Origin: Leclercia sp. UBA7405
GTDB taxonomy: Bacteria > Pseudomonadota > Gammaproteobacteria > Enterobacterales > Enterobacteriaceae
Assembly (NCBI GenBank): GCA_002469605.1
Contig: DKMV01000155.1
Coordinates: 954-27,228 of the forward strand
Direction of reading: 5' to 3'
DNA: 26,275 bases
Below, in pieces: positions 7,877 to 15,853 of the stretch (the first letter of the stretch is position 1; each line of letters begins with the position of its first letter). The translations under genes and the position numbers were made by a program. Below the pieces are notes generated by a model, which did no database searches, was not told where the DNA came from, and was given only the letters and a program-made list of their open reading frames with translations.

Positions 7877-7931
7877 AGCGCTATTCCAGCTGGCGCTTAT
7901 ATATATCAAATTCGATATAAGCTTAATCGAA
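7877..7931. promoter_or_regulatory. Inverted repeats in the yghU / ABC-operon divergent promoter region
   Basis: Two symmetric blocks lie in the 246-bp AT-rich gap: AGCGC/GCGCT arms (7877-7897) around the palindrome CCAGCTGG (7886-7893), and TTCGAT/ATCGAA arms (7911-7931) around AAGCTT. They are plausible operators for a regulator acting on one or both genes. The regulator is not identified. Confidence 0.3.
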
Positions 7932-8039
7932 AATGGCATTTTCATTGTTAATGCGTAATACGCCAAAGCTGCCTATGATGCTCGCATATAAATAAAAAGC
8001 GGTAGTTATAAATACTTTATCAGGCAAGGAGTTAGTGAG

Positions 8040-9629
8040 ATGCGTAAGCTTCTGTTATCGGCAGTTGTAGTATCGCTCGCGTTGGGTCTGGCGGGTTGTG
8101 ATGAGGCGAAAAATAAAGAGACGGCAAATGCGCCCGCCGCCAGTAACGACGCGCCAAAAGAGGGCGGCTCCTTAATTATCGGCATCACCTCCGGCGACCC
8201 GCTGGCGGTCAACCCGCTCTATGCCAGCGACCGCACCACCTTAACCATCATGCAGGCGCTCTACGCGCCGCTCTATAGCTTTAACGAGGGTAAAATCGAA
8301 TGGGGCCTCGCAGAGAGCCTGACCCCCTCCGCCGATAACCTGAGCTACACCCTGACCCTGAAGCCGAACCTGAAATGGCAGGACGGCCAGCCGCTGACCG
8401 CCGATGACGTGGTCTTCACCTTTAATAAACTGCTCGACGCCGGGCAGCACAGCTTCTTTCGCAGCATGTTCACCTACGGCGGCAAGCCGGTTGCGGTGAG
8501 CAAAGTTGACGATCGCACCGTGAAGTTCACCCTGCCGCAAGTGAGCGCGGCCTTTACCGGCACCCTGGTGCAGATCTACCCGATCCCGCAGCACGTCTTC
8601 GCCAGCGAAGGGGATCTGGAGAAGAGCAGCAAAAACGATGCGCCGGTCGGCTCCGGACCGTTCAAATTTAAAGAGTACCGCGCCGGACAGTATTACGCCC
8701 TGACCCGCTTTGACGAATACTGGAACGGCAAAGCAAAGCTGGATTCCGTTACCTACCGTTTTGCCAAAGACAGCAACTCTGCCAATCTTGCGCTGCAAAA
8801 CGGCGAGATCAACCTGAAGATGGTCGATCCCCAGGACGTGTCGCGCCTGAAAAACACCGGCAAGTTTGACTTTGTGGTCTACCCGGAAGGGCGTCTGGCC
8901 TATATGACCTTCAACCAGAACGTCCCGGTGATGAAGAGCAAAGAACTGCGCCAGGCCATTGCCTATGCCATCAACAAAGACGAGCTAACCCAGACCGCCT
9001 TCACCTCGCTGGAGTACGCCAAACCGGCGGCCTCGTTCCTGACTCCGGACACCCTTTACCAGACCGACGACGTCGAGCAGTACAAGTTCGATCAGCAAAA
9101 AGCCAAAGATCTGCTCAAAGCCTCCGGCGCGCCGGAAAACCTTAAGCTGCGTCTGGCCTACGTGAACACCAACAAAACCCAGGAGAGCATGGCGCTCTAT
9201 ATTCAGCAGGCGCTGAAGGGGATCGGGGTGAACGTAGAGCTGATGCCGCTGGACTCCAACGCCATGTCCCAGCGTAGCCTGGATATGAACAACACCGCCT
9301 GGGAGCTCAACCTCGGCGGCTACATCATGGGCGCCGAGCCGGACGGTTACAAATCGCTGTTTATGAGCAACGAGGCCTATAACTACGCCCACTATAAAAA
9401 CCCGCAGTTCGATGCCCTGTGGGATAAAGGGGCGGTAGAGACCGACGACGGCAAACGCGCGGCGATCTACAAGGAAATTCAGCAGACCGTCGCCAACGAG
9501 ATGACCTACTACCCCATTGCCTACACCAATGCCACCGTGGCCGTGGATAAGCGCTTTGGCGGCACCAAAGAGGCGGAGCCGAAGCCGGTCTACCTGTTCC
9601 AGGATCTGTCAAAAATCTACCAGAAATAA
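8040..9629 (+). CDS. ABC transporter substrate-binding lipoprotein, family 5 (peptide/nickel class)
   Basis: A 529-aa binding protein of the SBP_bac_5 family (DppA/OppA type). A lipoprotein signal peptide ends in the lipobox LAGC with Cys20 as the lipidated residue. The next residue is Asp, which in enterics favours inner-membrane retention. Family features follow: GGSLIIGITSGDPLAVNPLYA, AESLTPSADNLSYTLTLKPNLKWQDGQPLTADDVVFTFN (split by family-typical spacing) and VGSGPFKFKEYRAGQYYALTR. Most enteric DppA/OppA proteins are soluble, so lipid anchoring is less usual. It is the first gene of a complete importer operon (8040-13423). Ligand is probably an oligopeptide or related compound; glutathione-type peptides are conceivable from the yghU and gss neighbours, but this is not shown. 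Confidence 0.92.
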   Translation: MRKLLLSAVVVSLALGLAGCDEAKNKETANAPAASNDAPKEGGSLIIGITSGDPLAVNPLYASDRTTLTIMQALYAPLYSFNEGKIEWGLAESLTPSADNLSYTLTLKPNLKWQDGQPLTADDVVFTFNKLLDAGQHSFFRSMFTYGGKPVAVSKVDDRTVKFTLPQVSAAFTGTLVQIYPIPQHVFASEGDLEKSSKNDAPVGSGPFKFKEYRAGQYYALTRFDEYWNGKAKLDSVTYRFAKDSNSANLALQNGEINLKMVDPQDVSRLKNTGKFDFVVYPEGRLAYMTFNQNVPVMKSKELRQAIAYAINKDELTQTAFTSLEYAKPAASFLTPDTLYQTDDVEQYKFDQQKAKDLLKASGAPENLKLRLAYVNTNKTQESMALYIQQALKGIGVNVELMPLDSNAMSQRSLDMNNTAWELNLGGYIMGAEPDGYKSLFMSNEAYNYAHYKNPQFDALWDKGAVETDDGKRAAIYKEIQQTVANEMTYYPIAYTNATVAVDKRFGGTKEAEPKPVYLFQDLSKIYQK

Positions 9630-9635
9630 GCGGTC

Positions 9636-9663
9636 GCCCCGTTCGCCAGAGCGGGGCTTTTTT
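9636..9663 (+). terminator. Terminator-like hairpin between the binding protein and permease genes
   Basis: GCCCCG (9636-9641) and CGGGGC (9652-9657) form a stem, extended by a wobble and an A-T pair, directly followed by six T (9658-9663). It lies between the binding-protein stop and the next gene 12 nt downstream. Such partial terminators lower expression of transporter subunits relative to the binding protein. Confidence 0.7.
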
Positions 9664-9674
9664 AAGGGCATGTC

Positions 9675-10628
9675 GTGAACACATTACTCACGCGTCGGCT
9701 GCTGCAATTGCTGCCGATGCTTTTCTTTATTTCGCTGGTGGCCTTTTTGCTGGTTAAGCTCGCCCCTGGCGATCCGGTGGCGGCGTACATCACGCCGCGC
9801 ATGGCGCCGGAGGATATCGAACGCATTCGCCAGAGCATGGGGCTGGATAAGCCGCTGGTCACCCAGTACCTGCTGTGGCTGAAAAATGTGCTGCGGGGCG
9901 ACCTCGGCTATTCGCTGATCTACCACCGCCCGGTGCTGGAGATGATCGGCGAGCGCATACCGGCTACCCTCGGCCTGATGGGCGCTTCGCTGCTGATGGC
10001 GATTATCCTCGCCGTTCCGCTGGGGCTGCTGGCCGGGGCCTTTAAGCACCGCTGGCTGGATCACGTCCTGAACCTGTTTGCCTATATCGGCATTTCGGTA
10101 CCGATCTTCTGGTTTGGTATTCTGCTCATTACCGTTTTTGCGGTGCAGCTTAACTGGTTCCCCAGCATGGGAATGCGCACCATCGGCGTGGAGGATAACT
10201 GGCTGGACGTGGTGCGCCACGGCGTGCTGCCCTGCATCGCGCTCATCTTTTATAACCTCTCGAGCTATGTGCGTTATATCCGCTCGAACACCATCTCCCA
10301 GCTTTCCGCCGACTATGTGCAGACCCAGCTGGCCTACGGCGCCACCCGCACCACTATTCTGTTCCGCCACGTGCTGAAAAACGTGCTGCTGCCGGTGATC
10401 ACCCTGTTCGGCCTGTCGTTTGGCGAGCTGGTGGTGGGGGCCTACGTGACTGAAAGCGTCTTCTCGTGGCCGGGGATGGGGCTGCTGGGGATCCAGTCGA
10501 TCACCTCGCTGGACTACCCGCTGATCATGGCGATCATCATGCTCTCTTCGATGATGCTGATCGTCGGCAACCTGATCGCCGACTTGTTATATCGCGTCGC
10601 CGATCCCCGTATTCGCACCCTGAGGTAA
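9675..10628 (+). CDS. ABC transporter permease, DppB/OppB type
   Basis: A 317-aa inner-membrane permease with about six transmembrane segments. The N-terminus (LLTRRLLQLLPMLFFISLVAF) and the LAPGDPVAAYITPRM segment are typical of DppB. The BPD-transp-1 domain includes the EAA-like cytoplasmic loop YGATRTTILFRHVLKNVLLP (about 220-240) that contacts the ATPases. The GTG at 9675 is chosen because AAGGG lies 6 nt upstream; the nearby ATG at 9670 hits a stop after two codons. It pairs with the DppC-type permease that starts 5 nt after its stop. Confidence 0.93.
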   Translation: MNTLLTRRLLQLLPMLFFISLVAFLLVKLAPGDPVAAYITPRMAPEDIERIRQSMGLDKPLVTQYLLWLKNVLRGDLGYSLIYHRPVLEMIGERIPATLGLMGASLLMAIILAVPLGLLAGAFKHRWLDHVLNLFAYIGISVPIFWFGILLITVFAVQLNWFPSMGMRTIGVEDNWLDVVRHGVLPCIALIFYNLSSYVRYIRSNTISQLSADYVQTQLAYGATRTTILFRHVLKNVLLPVITLFGLSFGELVVGAYVTESVFSWPGMGLLGIQSITSLDYPLIMAIIMLSSMMLIVGNLIADLLYRVADPRIRTLR

Positions 10629-10633
10629 CCCGG

Positions 10634-11479
10634 ATGAGCAGACGCTGGCAACAAGTTCGTCACCAGCTGCGCCGCAATCGTCCGGCGCAGTTCTCTCTGT
10701 TTGTACTCTTTATTTTCGTCGTTGCCGCCCTCTGTGCGGGGCTAAGCCCCTACGATCCCGACCAGATGGCGCTCGGGGCGCGCACCCTGCCGCCGGACGC
10801 CGCCCACTGGTTCGGCACCGATGAGTACGGGCGCGACTACTTCACCCGCGCGCTGTATGGCGGGCAGATCTCGCTGATGGTCGGCTTCCTGGCGATGCTG
10901 TTCTCCACGCTGATTGGTACGGTGGTGGGGACGGTAAGCGGCTACTTCGGCGGCTGGCTGGATAACCTGATGATGCGCGCCGTCGATATTCTAATGGCCA
11001 TTCCGGCCTTCTTCCTGCTGCTGGTAGTGAACGCCTACCTCAGGCCAGGAGTGGATAACATCATCCTGATCATCAGCCTGCTGACCTGGATGAGCATGTC
11101 GCGGCTGGTGCGTGCCGAAACGCTGACGGTGAAAGAGCGCGAATATGTGCTCTATGCCCGCGCGTCCGGAGAACATCCGCTGCGCATCATTTTGCGCCAC
11201 ATCATTCCCGGCGTGCTACCGACCATTATCGTCGCCGCCACGCTGAATATTGCCTCGGCGATTTTAATGGAGTCTACCCTCAGCTTTCTCGGGCTGGGGG
11301 TGCAGGCACCGGCCGCCTCCTGGGGAAGCATGCTCAATAACGCCCAGTCGTATATTGGCGAGGCCTCCTGGCTGGCGATGTTCCCCGGCCTGCTGATTTT
11401 ACTGACGGTATTCAGTTTTAACGTACTGGGCGACGTGTTCCGCACCGCCTTTGAGCCGGGGGCCAGCCAGGATGAGTAA
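10634..11479 (+). CDS. ABC transporter permease, DppC/OppC type
   Basis: A 281-aa permease with the OppC_N segment (RRNRPAQFSLFVLFIFVVAA, about residues 13-32), the HWFGTDEYGRDYFTRALYGG motif that marks DppC/OppC proteins (about 58-77), and a BPD-transp-1 domain with the EAA loop ARASGEHPLRIILRHIIPGV (about 175-195). The ATG at 10634 gives the usual family length; a longer in-frame reading upstream only covers the end of the DppB-type gene. Its stop overlaps the next gene by 8 bp. Confidence 0.93.
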   Translation: MSRRWQQVRHQLRRNRPAQFSLFVLFIFVVAALCAGLSPYDPDQMALGARTLPPDAAHWFGTDEYGRDYFTRALYGGQISLMVGFLAMLFSTLIGTVVGTVSGYFGGWLDNLMMRAVDILMAIPAFFLLLVVNAYLRPGVDNIILIISLLTWMSMSRLVRAETLTVKEREYVLYARASGEHPLRIILRHIIPGVLPTIIVAATLNIASAILMESTLSFLGLGVQAPAASWGSMLNNAQSYIGEASWLAMFPGLLILLTVFSFNVLGDVFRTAFEPGASQDE

Positions 11480-12449
11480 CTTATTAGAACTCGATAATCT
11501 GCAAACCATCTTCCGCACCCGGGAGGGCGACGTCCACGCGGTGCGTGGCGTGAGCTTTCAGGTGCAGCCGGGGGAATTTGTCGGCATCGTTGGCGAATCC
11601 GGCTGCGGTAAAAGCGTGACCTGCAAGTCGATCATTCAACTGCTCGGCAGCAACGGGCGGATCGCCGGGGGCAGCGTGCGCTTTCGCAACGACGATCTGG
11701 CGCAAAAATCACCGAAACAGATGCGGGCCATTCGCGGGAACGAGATCGCGATGATTTTTCAGGATCCGATGACCGCGCTAAACCCGGTGCTGACCATCGG
11801 CAGGCAGATGTCGGAGATCCTGGTACGCAATAAAGGCCTGTCGAAGAGGGCGGCAAAAGCGGCGGCGATTGCCATGCTGGATCGGGTGGGAATTGCCGAC
11901 GCGGCGCGCCGCTACGACCAGTACCCGCACGAGTTCAGCGGCGGCATGCGCCAGCGGGTGATGATCGCCATCGCGCTCTCCTGCGATCCAAAACTGCTGA
12001 TTGCCGACGAGCCGACCACCGCCCTGGATGTGACTATTCAGGCGCAGATTCTGCGCCTTCTCAAAAGCCTGCAACAGCAGACGCAAACCGCCATCCTGCT
12101 TATCACCCACGATCTCGGCGTGGTGGCGCAGGTGTGCAGCCGCGTGGTGGTGATGTACGGCGGGCTGGTGATGGAGGAGGGGCGCGTGGAGGACATTTTC
12201 TACCGCCCGGCGCATCCCTACACCCGGGGGCTGCTGGCCTCGCTGCCGCGTCCCGACCAGGCGCACCAGCGCCTGTCGCCCATTGAGGGCACGCCGCCCG
12301 GTCTGCTTAACCCGCCGCCCGGCTGCCCCTTTGCCGACCGCTGTCCGCAGCGGATGCCCCAGTGCGCCACGCAGCCGGCGTTTTATCCTGTCGCAGAGGG
12401 CCACCGCGCCGCGTGCTGGCTGTGGTCCGGGAAGGAGGTTCAGCCATGA
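11472..12449 (+). CDS. ABC transporter ATPase, DppD/OppD type
   Basis: A 325-aa ATPase that powers the importer with its partner at 12446. Walker A is GESGCGKS (41-48), Q-loop Gln97 in IFQDPM, signature FSGGM (155-159), Walker B LLIADE (175-180), H-loop His213 in LITHD. The C-terminal oligo_HPY region has the Cys pattern of DppD ([13 protein letters not shown], later AACW), which in some family members binds an iron-sulfur cluster. The ATG at 11472 lies inside the end of the DppC-type gene, giving an 8-bp overlap and tight coupling; starting further upstream would only add overlap. Confidence 0.94.
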   Translation: MSNLLELDNLQTIFRTREGDVHAVRGVSFQVQPGEFVGIVGESGCGKSVTCKSIIQLLGSNGRIAGGSVRFRNDDLAQKSPKQMRAIRGNEIAMIFQDPMTALNPVLTIGRQMSEILVRNKGLSKRAAKAAAIAMLDRVGIADAARRYDQYPHEFSGGMRQRVMIAIALSCDPKLLIADEPTTALDVTIQAQILRLLKSLQQQTQTAILLITHDLGVVAQVCSRVVVMYGGLVMEEGRVEDIFYRPAHPYTRGLLASLPRPDQAHQRLSPIEGTPPGLLNPPPGCPFADRCPQRMPQCATQPAFYPVAEGHRAACWLWSGKEVQP

Positions 12450-13423
12450 GCGAGCAACATACGCCTTTAGTGAGCGTGCGCGACCTGCGCAAGCACTACC
12501 ATCTTAACGGCGGCCTGCTGCGCAAAGGTACGGCGGTGAAGGCGGTGGACGGCGTCAGCTTTGACATTCAGCGCGGGGAAACCTTTGGCCTTGTGGGGGA
12601 GTCCGGCTGCGGCAAATCGACCCTCGGGCGCGCCATTCTGCGCCTGTTTGACGTCACCTACGGCGAGATCCGCTTTGGCGGGCAGGAGATTGCCCGGGCC
12701 AGCGAAAAGCAGCTCAAGCCGCTGCGCAAGCGGATGCAGGCGATCTTTCAGGATCCCTGGTCGTCGCTCAATCCCGGCATGACCGTCCAGCAGCTGGTGG
12801 CGGAGCCGATGCAGATCCACGGCTACGGCCGGCAGGAGCAGCGGGAGCGTACCGAAACCCTGCTCTACAAGGTGGGGCTCAAGCAGGAACATCTGCAGCG
12901 CTTCCCCCACGAGTTCAGCGGCGGCCAGCGCCAGCGCATCAGCATCGCCCGCGCTCTTTCCGTGCGCCCGGAGTTTGTGCTTTGCGATGAACCTCTGTCC
13001 GCGCTGGACGTCTCGGTGCAGGCCCAGGTGGTGAATATTTTGCAGGATTTGCAGCAGGAGCTGGGGCTGACCTATCTGTTTATTGCCCACGATCTGTCGA
13101 TGGTGCGGCATATCTCGACGCGTATCGGGGTGATGTATCTCGGCAAGCTGGTGGAGGCGGCGCCAGCGGGAGAGCTTTATCAGCACCCGGCGCATCCCTA
13201 TACCCGGGCGCTACTGGCGGCGGTGCCGCAGCCGGATCCGCGCATCCGTAACCTGGAGCAGGCGACGCTGCGCGGGGAGATCCCCGGGCCGACCTTGGCG
13301 CTGCCCGGCTGTAAGTTTTGCAGCCGCTGCCCCCATGCGATGCCGGTGTGCCAGGCGCAGGAGCCTGCTATGGAGGAGATTGCGCCAGGGCATCTGGCGG
13401 CATGCTGGTTGTTTAAACAATAA
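12446..13423 (+). CDS. ABC transporter ATPase, DppF/OppF type
   Basis: A 325-aa ATPase, second half of the heterodimer. Walker A is GESGCGKS (51-58), Q-loop Gln102, signature FSGGQ (157-161), Walker B FVLCDE (177-182), H-loop His215. The C-terminal HPY domain again has clustered Cys residues (GCKFCSRCPHAMPVC, later AACW). The start overlaps the DppD-type stop as ATGA (12446-12449), with GGAGG about 8 nt upstream. It closes the five-gene operon. I see no clear terminator in the 77 bp after its stop; the structured element at 13501 follows. Confidence 0.94.
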   Translation: MSEQHTPLVSVRDLRKHYHLNGGLLRKGTAVKAVDGVSFDIQRGETFGLVGESGCGKSTLGRAILRLFDVTYGEIRFGGQEIARASEKQLKPLRKRMQAIFQDPWSSLNPGMTVQQLVAEPMQIHGYGRQEQRERTETLLYKVGLKQEHLQRFPHEFSGGQRQRISIARALSVRPEFVLCDEPLSALDVSVQAQVVNILQDLQQELGLTYLFIAHDLSMVRHISTRIGVMYLGKLVEAAPAGELYQHPAHPYTRALLAAVPQPDPRIRNLEQATLRGEIPGPTLALPGCKFCSRCPHAMPVCQAQEPAMEEIAPGHLAACWLFKQ

Positions 13424-13500
13424 CCTTACCGCGGAAAAATAGTTGTTATTTGGTAGTGACTTGCAGCGGGGGTTTTAGTCCGGCAGCTAATCGCCGAAGC

Positions 13501-13761
13501 GTTTCCTGTAGGCCGGGGCGAGGCGCATGGATGCGCCGAGAGGGCGTGACCTACATGGATGTAGGATCACGCCCGACCCGAAAGCCGAAAGGTATAAGCT
13601 GAGGGTACCGCGAAGCGGCGATTGGCATCGCCGGGAGCCGGGATGGCTAAGGGGCGGCGGCGAGCCCCTTAGCACGTTCACGTGTGCGGGCCTCATAGAG
13701 AAGCACTGAACGTGAGGTGAACGGAACAACCTCCCGAGCCGCATATTCAACTACAGGGAAC
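13501..13761. other. End-paired multi-hairpin non-coding element, family unknown
   Basis: The two ends are complementary: 13501-13511 pairs with 13751-13761 (11 bp, one G-T), and 13511-13517 can pair with 13733-13740 with one bulged A. Inside are local hairpins: A, GGCGCA/TGCGCC (13522-13537); B, a 14-bp stem with one bulge (13542-13574); C, GGCGAT/ATCGCC (13617-13632); D, CTAAGGGGC/GCCCCTTAG (13647-13672); E, CACGTTCA/TGAACGTG (13673-13714). A and B share the loop TGGA. Short ORFs across it on both strands lack similarity I know and are best explained by the palindromes. It may be a structured RNA (strand unknown) or a miniature mobile or repeat element. The left end (GTAGGCCGG) resembles enteric REP-type sequence. 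Confidence 0.6.
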
Positions 13762-13926
13762 CCAACTTCACTCCCGCCTCCAAAAAAATTGCAATTTAAT
13801 CATCCCCCCAACCCATACTCTGCCGCTCGGGTGTATGATAAAAAACACCTCTGTCAGGTTAATCACAGCGTGCAGACGACGACAACCCCTCAAAAAATTG
13901 CCGCCTGCCTTTATTAGGTTGGAAAC

Positions 13927-15786
13927 ATGCGTACAGGAACGTTAAGCAGCGACGCCCCCTTTGGGACGTTATTAGGATATGCGCCGGGAGGCGTGGCGAT
14001 TTACTCCTCGAATTACAGCACCCTCGACCCGCGAAACTACCCGGACGACGCGGATTTTCGCAGTTATATCGGCAATGAATATATGGGGCACAAATGGCAG
14101 TGCGTGGAGTTTGCGCGCCGCTTTATGTTCCTCAACTACGGAATGGTCTTTACCGACGTGCGCATGGCGTGGGAGATCTTCTCCCTGCGCTTTGTCCGCC
14201 GGGTCATCAATGACGATATTCTGCCGCTGCAGGCCTTTGCCAACGGCTCGCCGCGTGCCCCGCAGGCGGGGGCGCTGCTTATCTGGCAAAAGGGCGGCGA
14301 GTTCCACGAAACCGGCCACGTGGCGGTCATCACCCAGTTGCTGGGCGACCGGGTGCGCATTGCCGAACAGAATGTGCGCCACACCCCGCTGCCGATGGGC
14401 CAGCAGTGGACCCGGGAGCTGCGCCTGACGGTAGAAGAGGGGCGCTATACCCTGCACGACACCTTTAGCGATACCACCATCCTCGGCTGGATGATCCAGA
14501 CCGACGATGCCACCCACAGCCTGCCGCAGCCGGTCGTCGACGGCGAGCAGTTAGCCATTCGCGGCGCGCGCATGCCGAACAACCGTCAGTTCGACGGCAA
14601 ATGGCTGAATGAAAACGATCCGCTGCAGCAGGCCTATATTCACGCCAACGGCCATTTTATTAATCAGGATCCCTGCCACTACTTCACTATTAGCGAAAGC
14701 GCCGAGCAGGAGCTGATCAAAGCCACCAACGAACTGCACCTGATGTACCTGCACGCCACCGACAAGGTGCTGAAGGACGACAATTTACTGGCGCTGTTCG
14801 ACATCCCGAAAATCCTCTGGCCGCGCCTGCGCCTCTCCTGGCAGTGGCGTCGGCACCATATGATCACCGGCCGGATGGACTTCTGCATGGACGAGCGCGG
14901 CATCAAGGTGTACGAGTACAACGCCGACTCCGCCTCCTGCCATACCGAGGGGGGACTGATCCTCGAAGAGTGGGTGAAAAATGGCTATCGCGGCAGCGGC
15001 CACAACCCGGCTGAAGGGCTGCTGGAAGAGCTGACCGGCGCCTGGAAGCACAGCCAGGCGCGGCCCTTTGTCCACATCATGCAGGACAATGATATCGAGG
15101 AGAATTATCACGCCCTCTTTATTCAGCGTTCGCTGATGCAGGCCGGCTTCGAGACCCGTATTCTGCACGGGCTCGGGGCATTACGCTGGGATGCGGCGGG
15201 GCAGCTGGTAGACGACGAAGGCCGCCTGGTGAACTGCGTCTGGAAAACCTGGGCGTGGGAAACCGCCATCGAGCAGATCCGCGAGGTGAGCGAAACCGAG
15301 TATGCGGCGGTGCCGATCCGCACCGGCCACCCGGACCAGGAGGTGCGCTTAATCGACGTCCTGCTGCGCCCGGAAGTGCTGGTATTTGAACCCCTGTGGA
15401 CAGTGATCCCCGGCAACAAGGCGATTCTACCCGTGCTGTGGCAGCTCTTCCCTAACCATCCCTACCTGCTGGATACCGACTTTGAGGTCAACGATCTGCT
15501 CGCTAAAACCGGCTACGCGGTGAAACCCATCGCCGGGCGCTGCGGCAGCAATATCGATCTCATCAGCCCCCGCGAGGAGGTGCTGGACCAGTCGAGCGGC
15601 AAGTTTAGCGATCGCAAAAATATCTACCAGCAGCTGTGGTGTCTGCCGAAGGTCGACGGCAAATACATTCAGGTCTGCACCTTTACCGTGGGGGGCAATT
15701 ACGGTGGCACCTGCCTGCGCGGCGATGCCTCGCTGGTTATCAAAAAAGAGAGCGATATCGAGCCGCTGATGGTGGAAAAACGCTAA
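13927..15786 (+). CDS. gss: Bifunctional glutathionylspermidine synthetase/amidase
   Basis: A 619-aa protein, the same length as E. coli Gss (Gsp) and similar throughout. The N-terminal CHAP amidase domain (about 1-195) hydrolyses glutathionylspermidine; the nucleophile Cys59 is in GHKWQCVEFARR and the catalytic His131 region is ETGHVAVI. The C-terminal ATP-grasp synthetase (about 205-619) joins glutathione to spermidine using ATP; visible segments include GRMDFCMDERGIKVYEYNADSA (in part), VNCVWKTWAWE, and the end motif GGNYGGTCLRGD. It is cytosolic. It stands alone, with the ABC operon and the structured element upstream and a bidirectional terminator downstream. The ribosome site (GGTTGGAAAC) is modest. 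Confidence 0.97.
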   Translation: MRTGTLSSDAPFGTLLGYAPGGVAIYSSNYSTLDPRNYPDDADFRSYIGNEYMGHKWQCVEFARRFMFLNYGMVFTDVRMAWEIFSLRFVRRVINDDILPLQAFANGSPRAPQAGALLIWQKGGEFHETGHVAVITQLLGDRVRIAEQNVRHTPLPMGQQWTRELRLTVEEGRYTLHDTFSDTTILGWMIQTDDATHSLPQPVVDGEQLAIRGARMPNNRQFDGKWLNENDPLQQAYIHANGHFINQDPCHYFTISESAEQELIKATNELHLMYLHATDKVLKDDNLLALFDIPKILWPRLRLSWQWRRHHMITGRMDFCMDERGIKVYEYNADSASCHTEGGLILEEWVKNGYRGSGHNPAEGLLEELTGAWKHSQARPFVHIMQDNDIEENYHALFIQRSLMQAGFETRILHGLGALRWDAAGQLVDDEGRLVNCVWKTWAWETAIEQIREVSETEYAAVPIRTGHPDQEVRLIDVLLRPEVLVFEPLWTVIPGNKAILPVLWQLFPNHPYLLDTDFEVNDLLAKTGYAVKPIAGRCGSNIDLISPREEVLDQSSGKFSDRKNIYQQLWCLPKVDGKYIQVCTFTVGGNYGGTCLRGDASLVIKKESDIEPLMVEKR

Positions 15787-15811
15787 TCCCTGCCAGCTTG
15801 CGAGAAGAAAT

Positions 15812-15842
15812 AAAAACGGGGCCCCAGCGGGCCCCGTTTTTT
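15812..15842. terminator. Strong bidirectional terminator between gss and the autotransporter gene
   Basis: CGGGGCCC (15817-15824), loop CAGC, GGGCCCCG (15829-15836) is a perfect 8-bp GC stem with five A before it and six T after it. It can stop gss transcription on the plus strand and the convergent autotransporter on the minus strand. Confidence 0.88.
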
Positions 15843-15853
15843 CAGCGCATTTA

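Noticed and set aside
13487-13750. An 87-codon minus-strand ORF (and a 60-codon plus-strand ORF at 13527-13709) over the structured element
   Set aside because: Both run across self-complementary hairpins, have odd Arg/Pro/Ser-rich composition, and have no good ribosome site; the palindromes explain the open frames.
13501-13761. The structured element as a retron RNA or a group II intron
   Set aside because: Paired ends recall retron a1/a2 repeats, but there is no reverse transcriptase nearby, and no group II domain V consensus is visible on either strand.
13717-13917. A 66-codon plus-strand ORF just before gss
   Set aside because: Overlaps the element and the gss leader, lacks a ribosome site and resembles nothing known.
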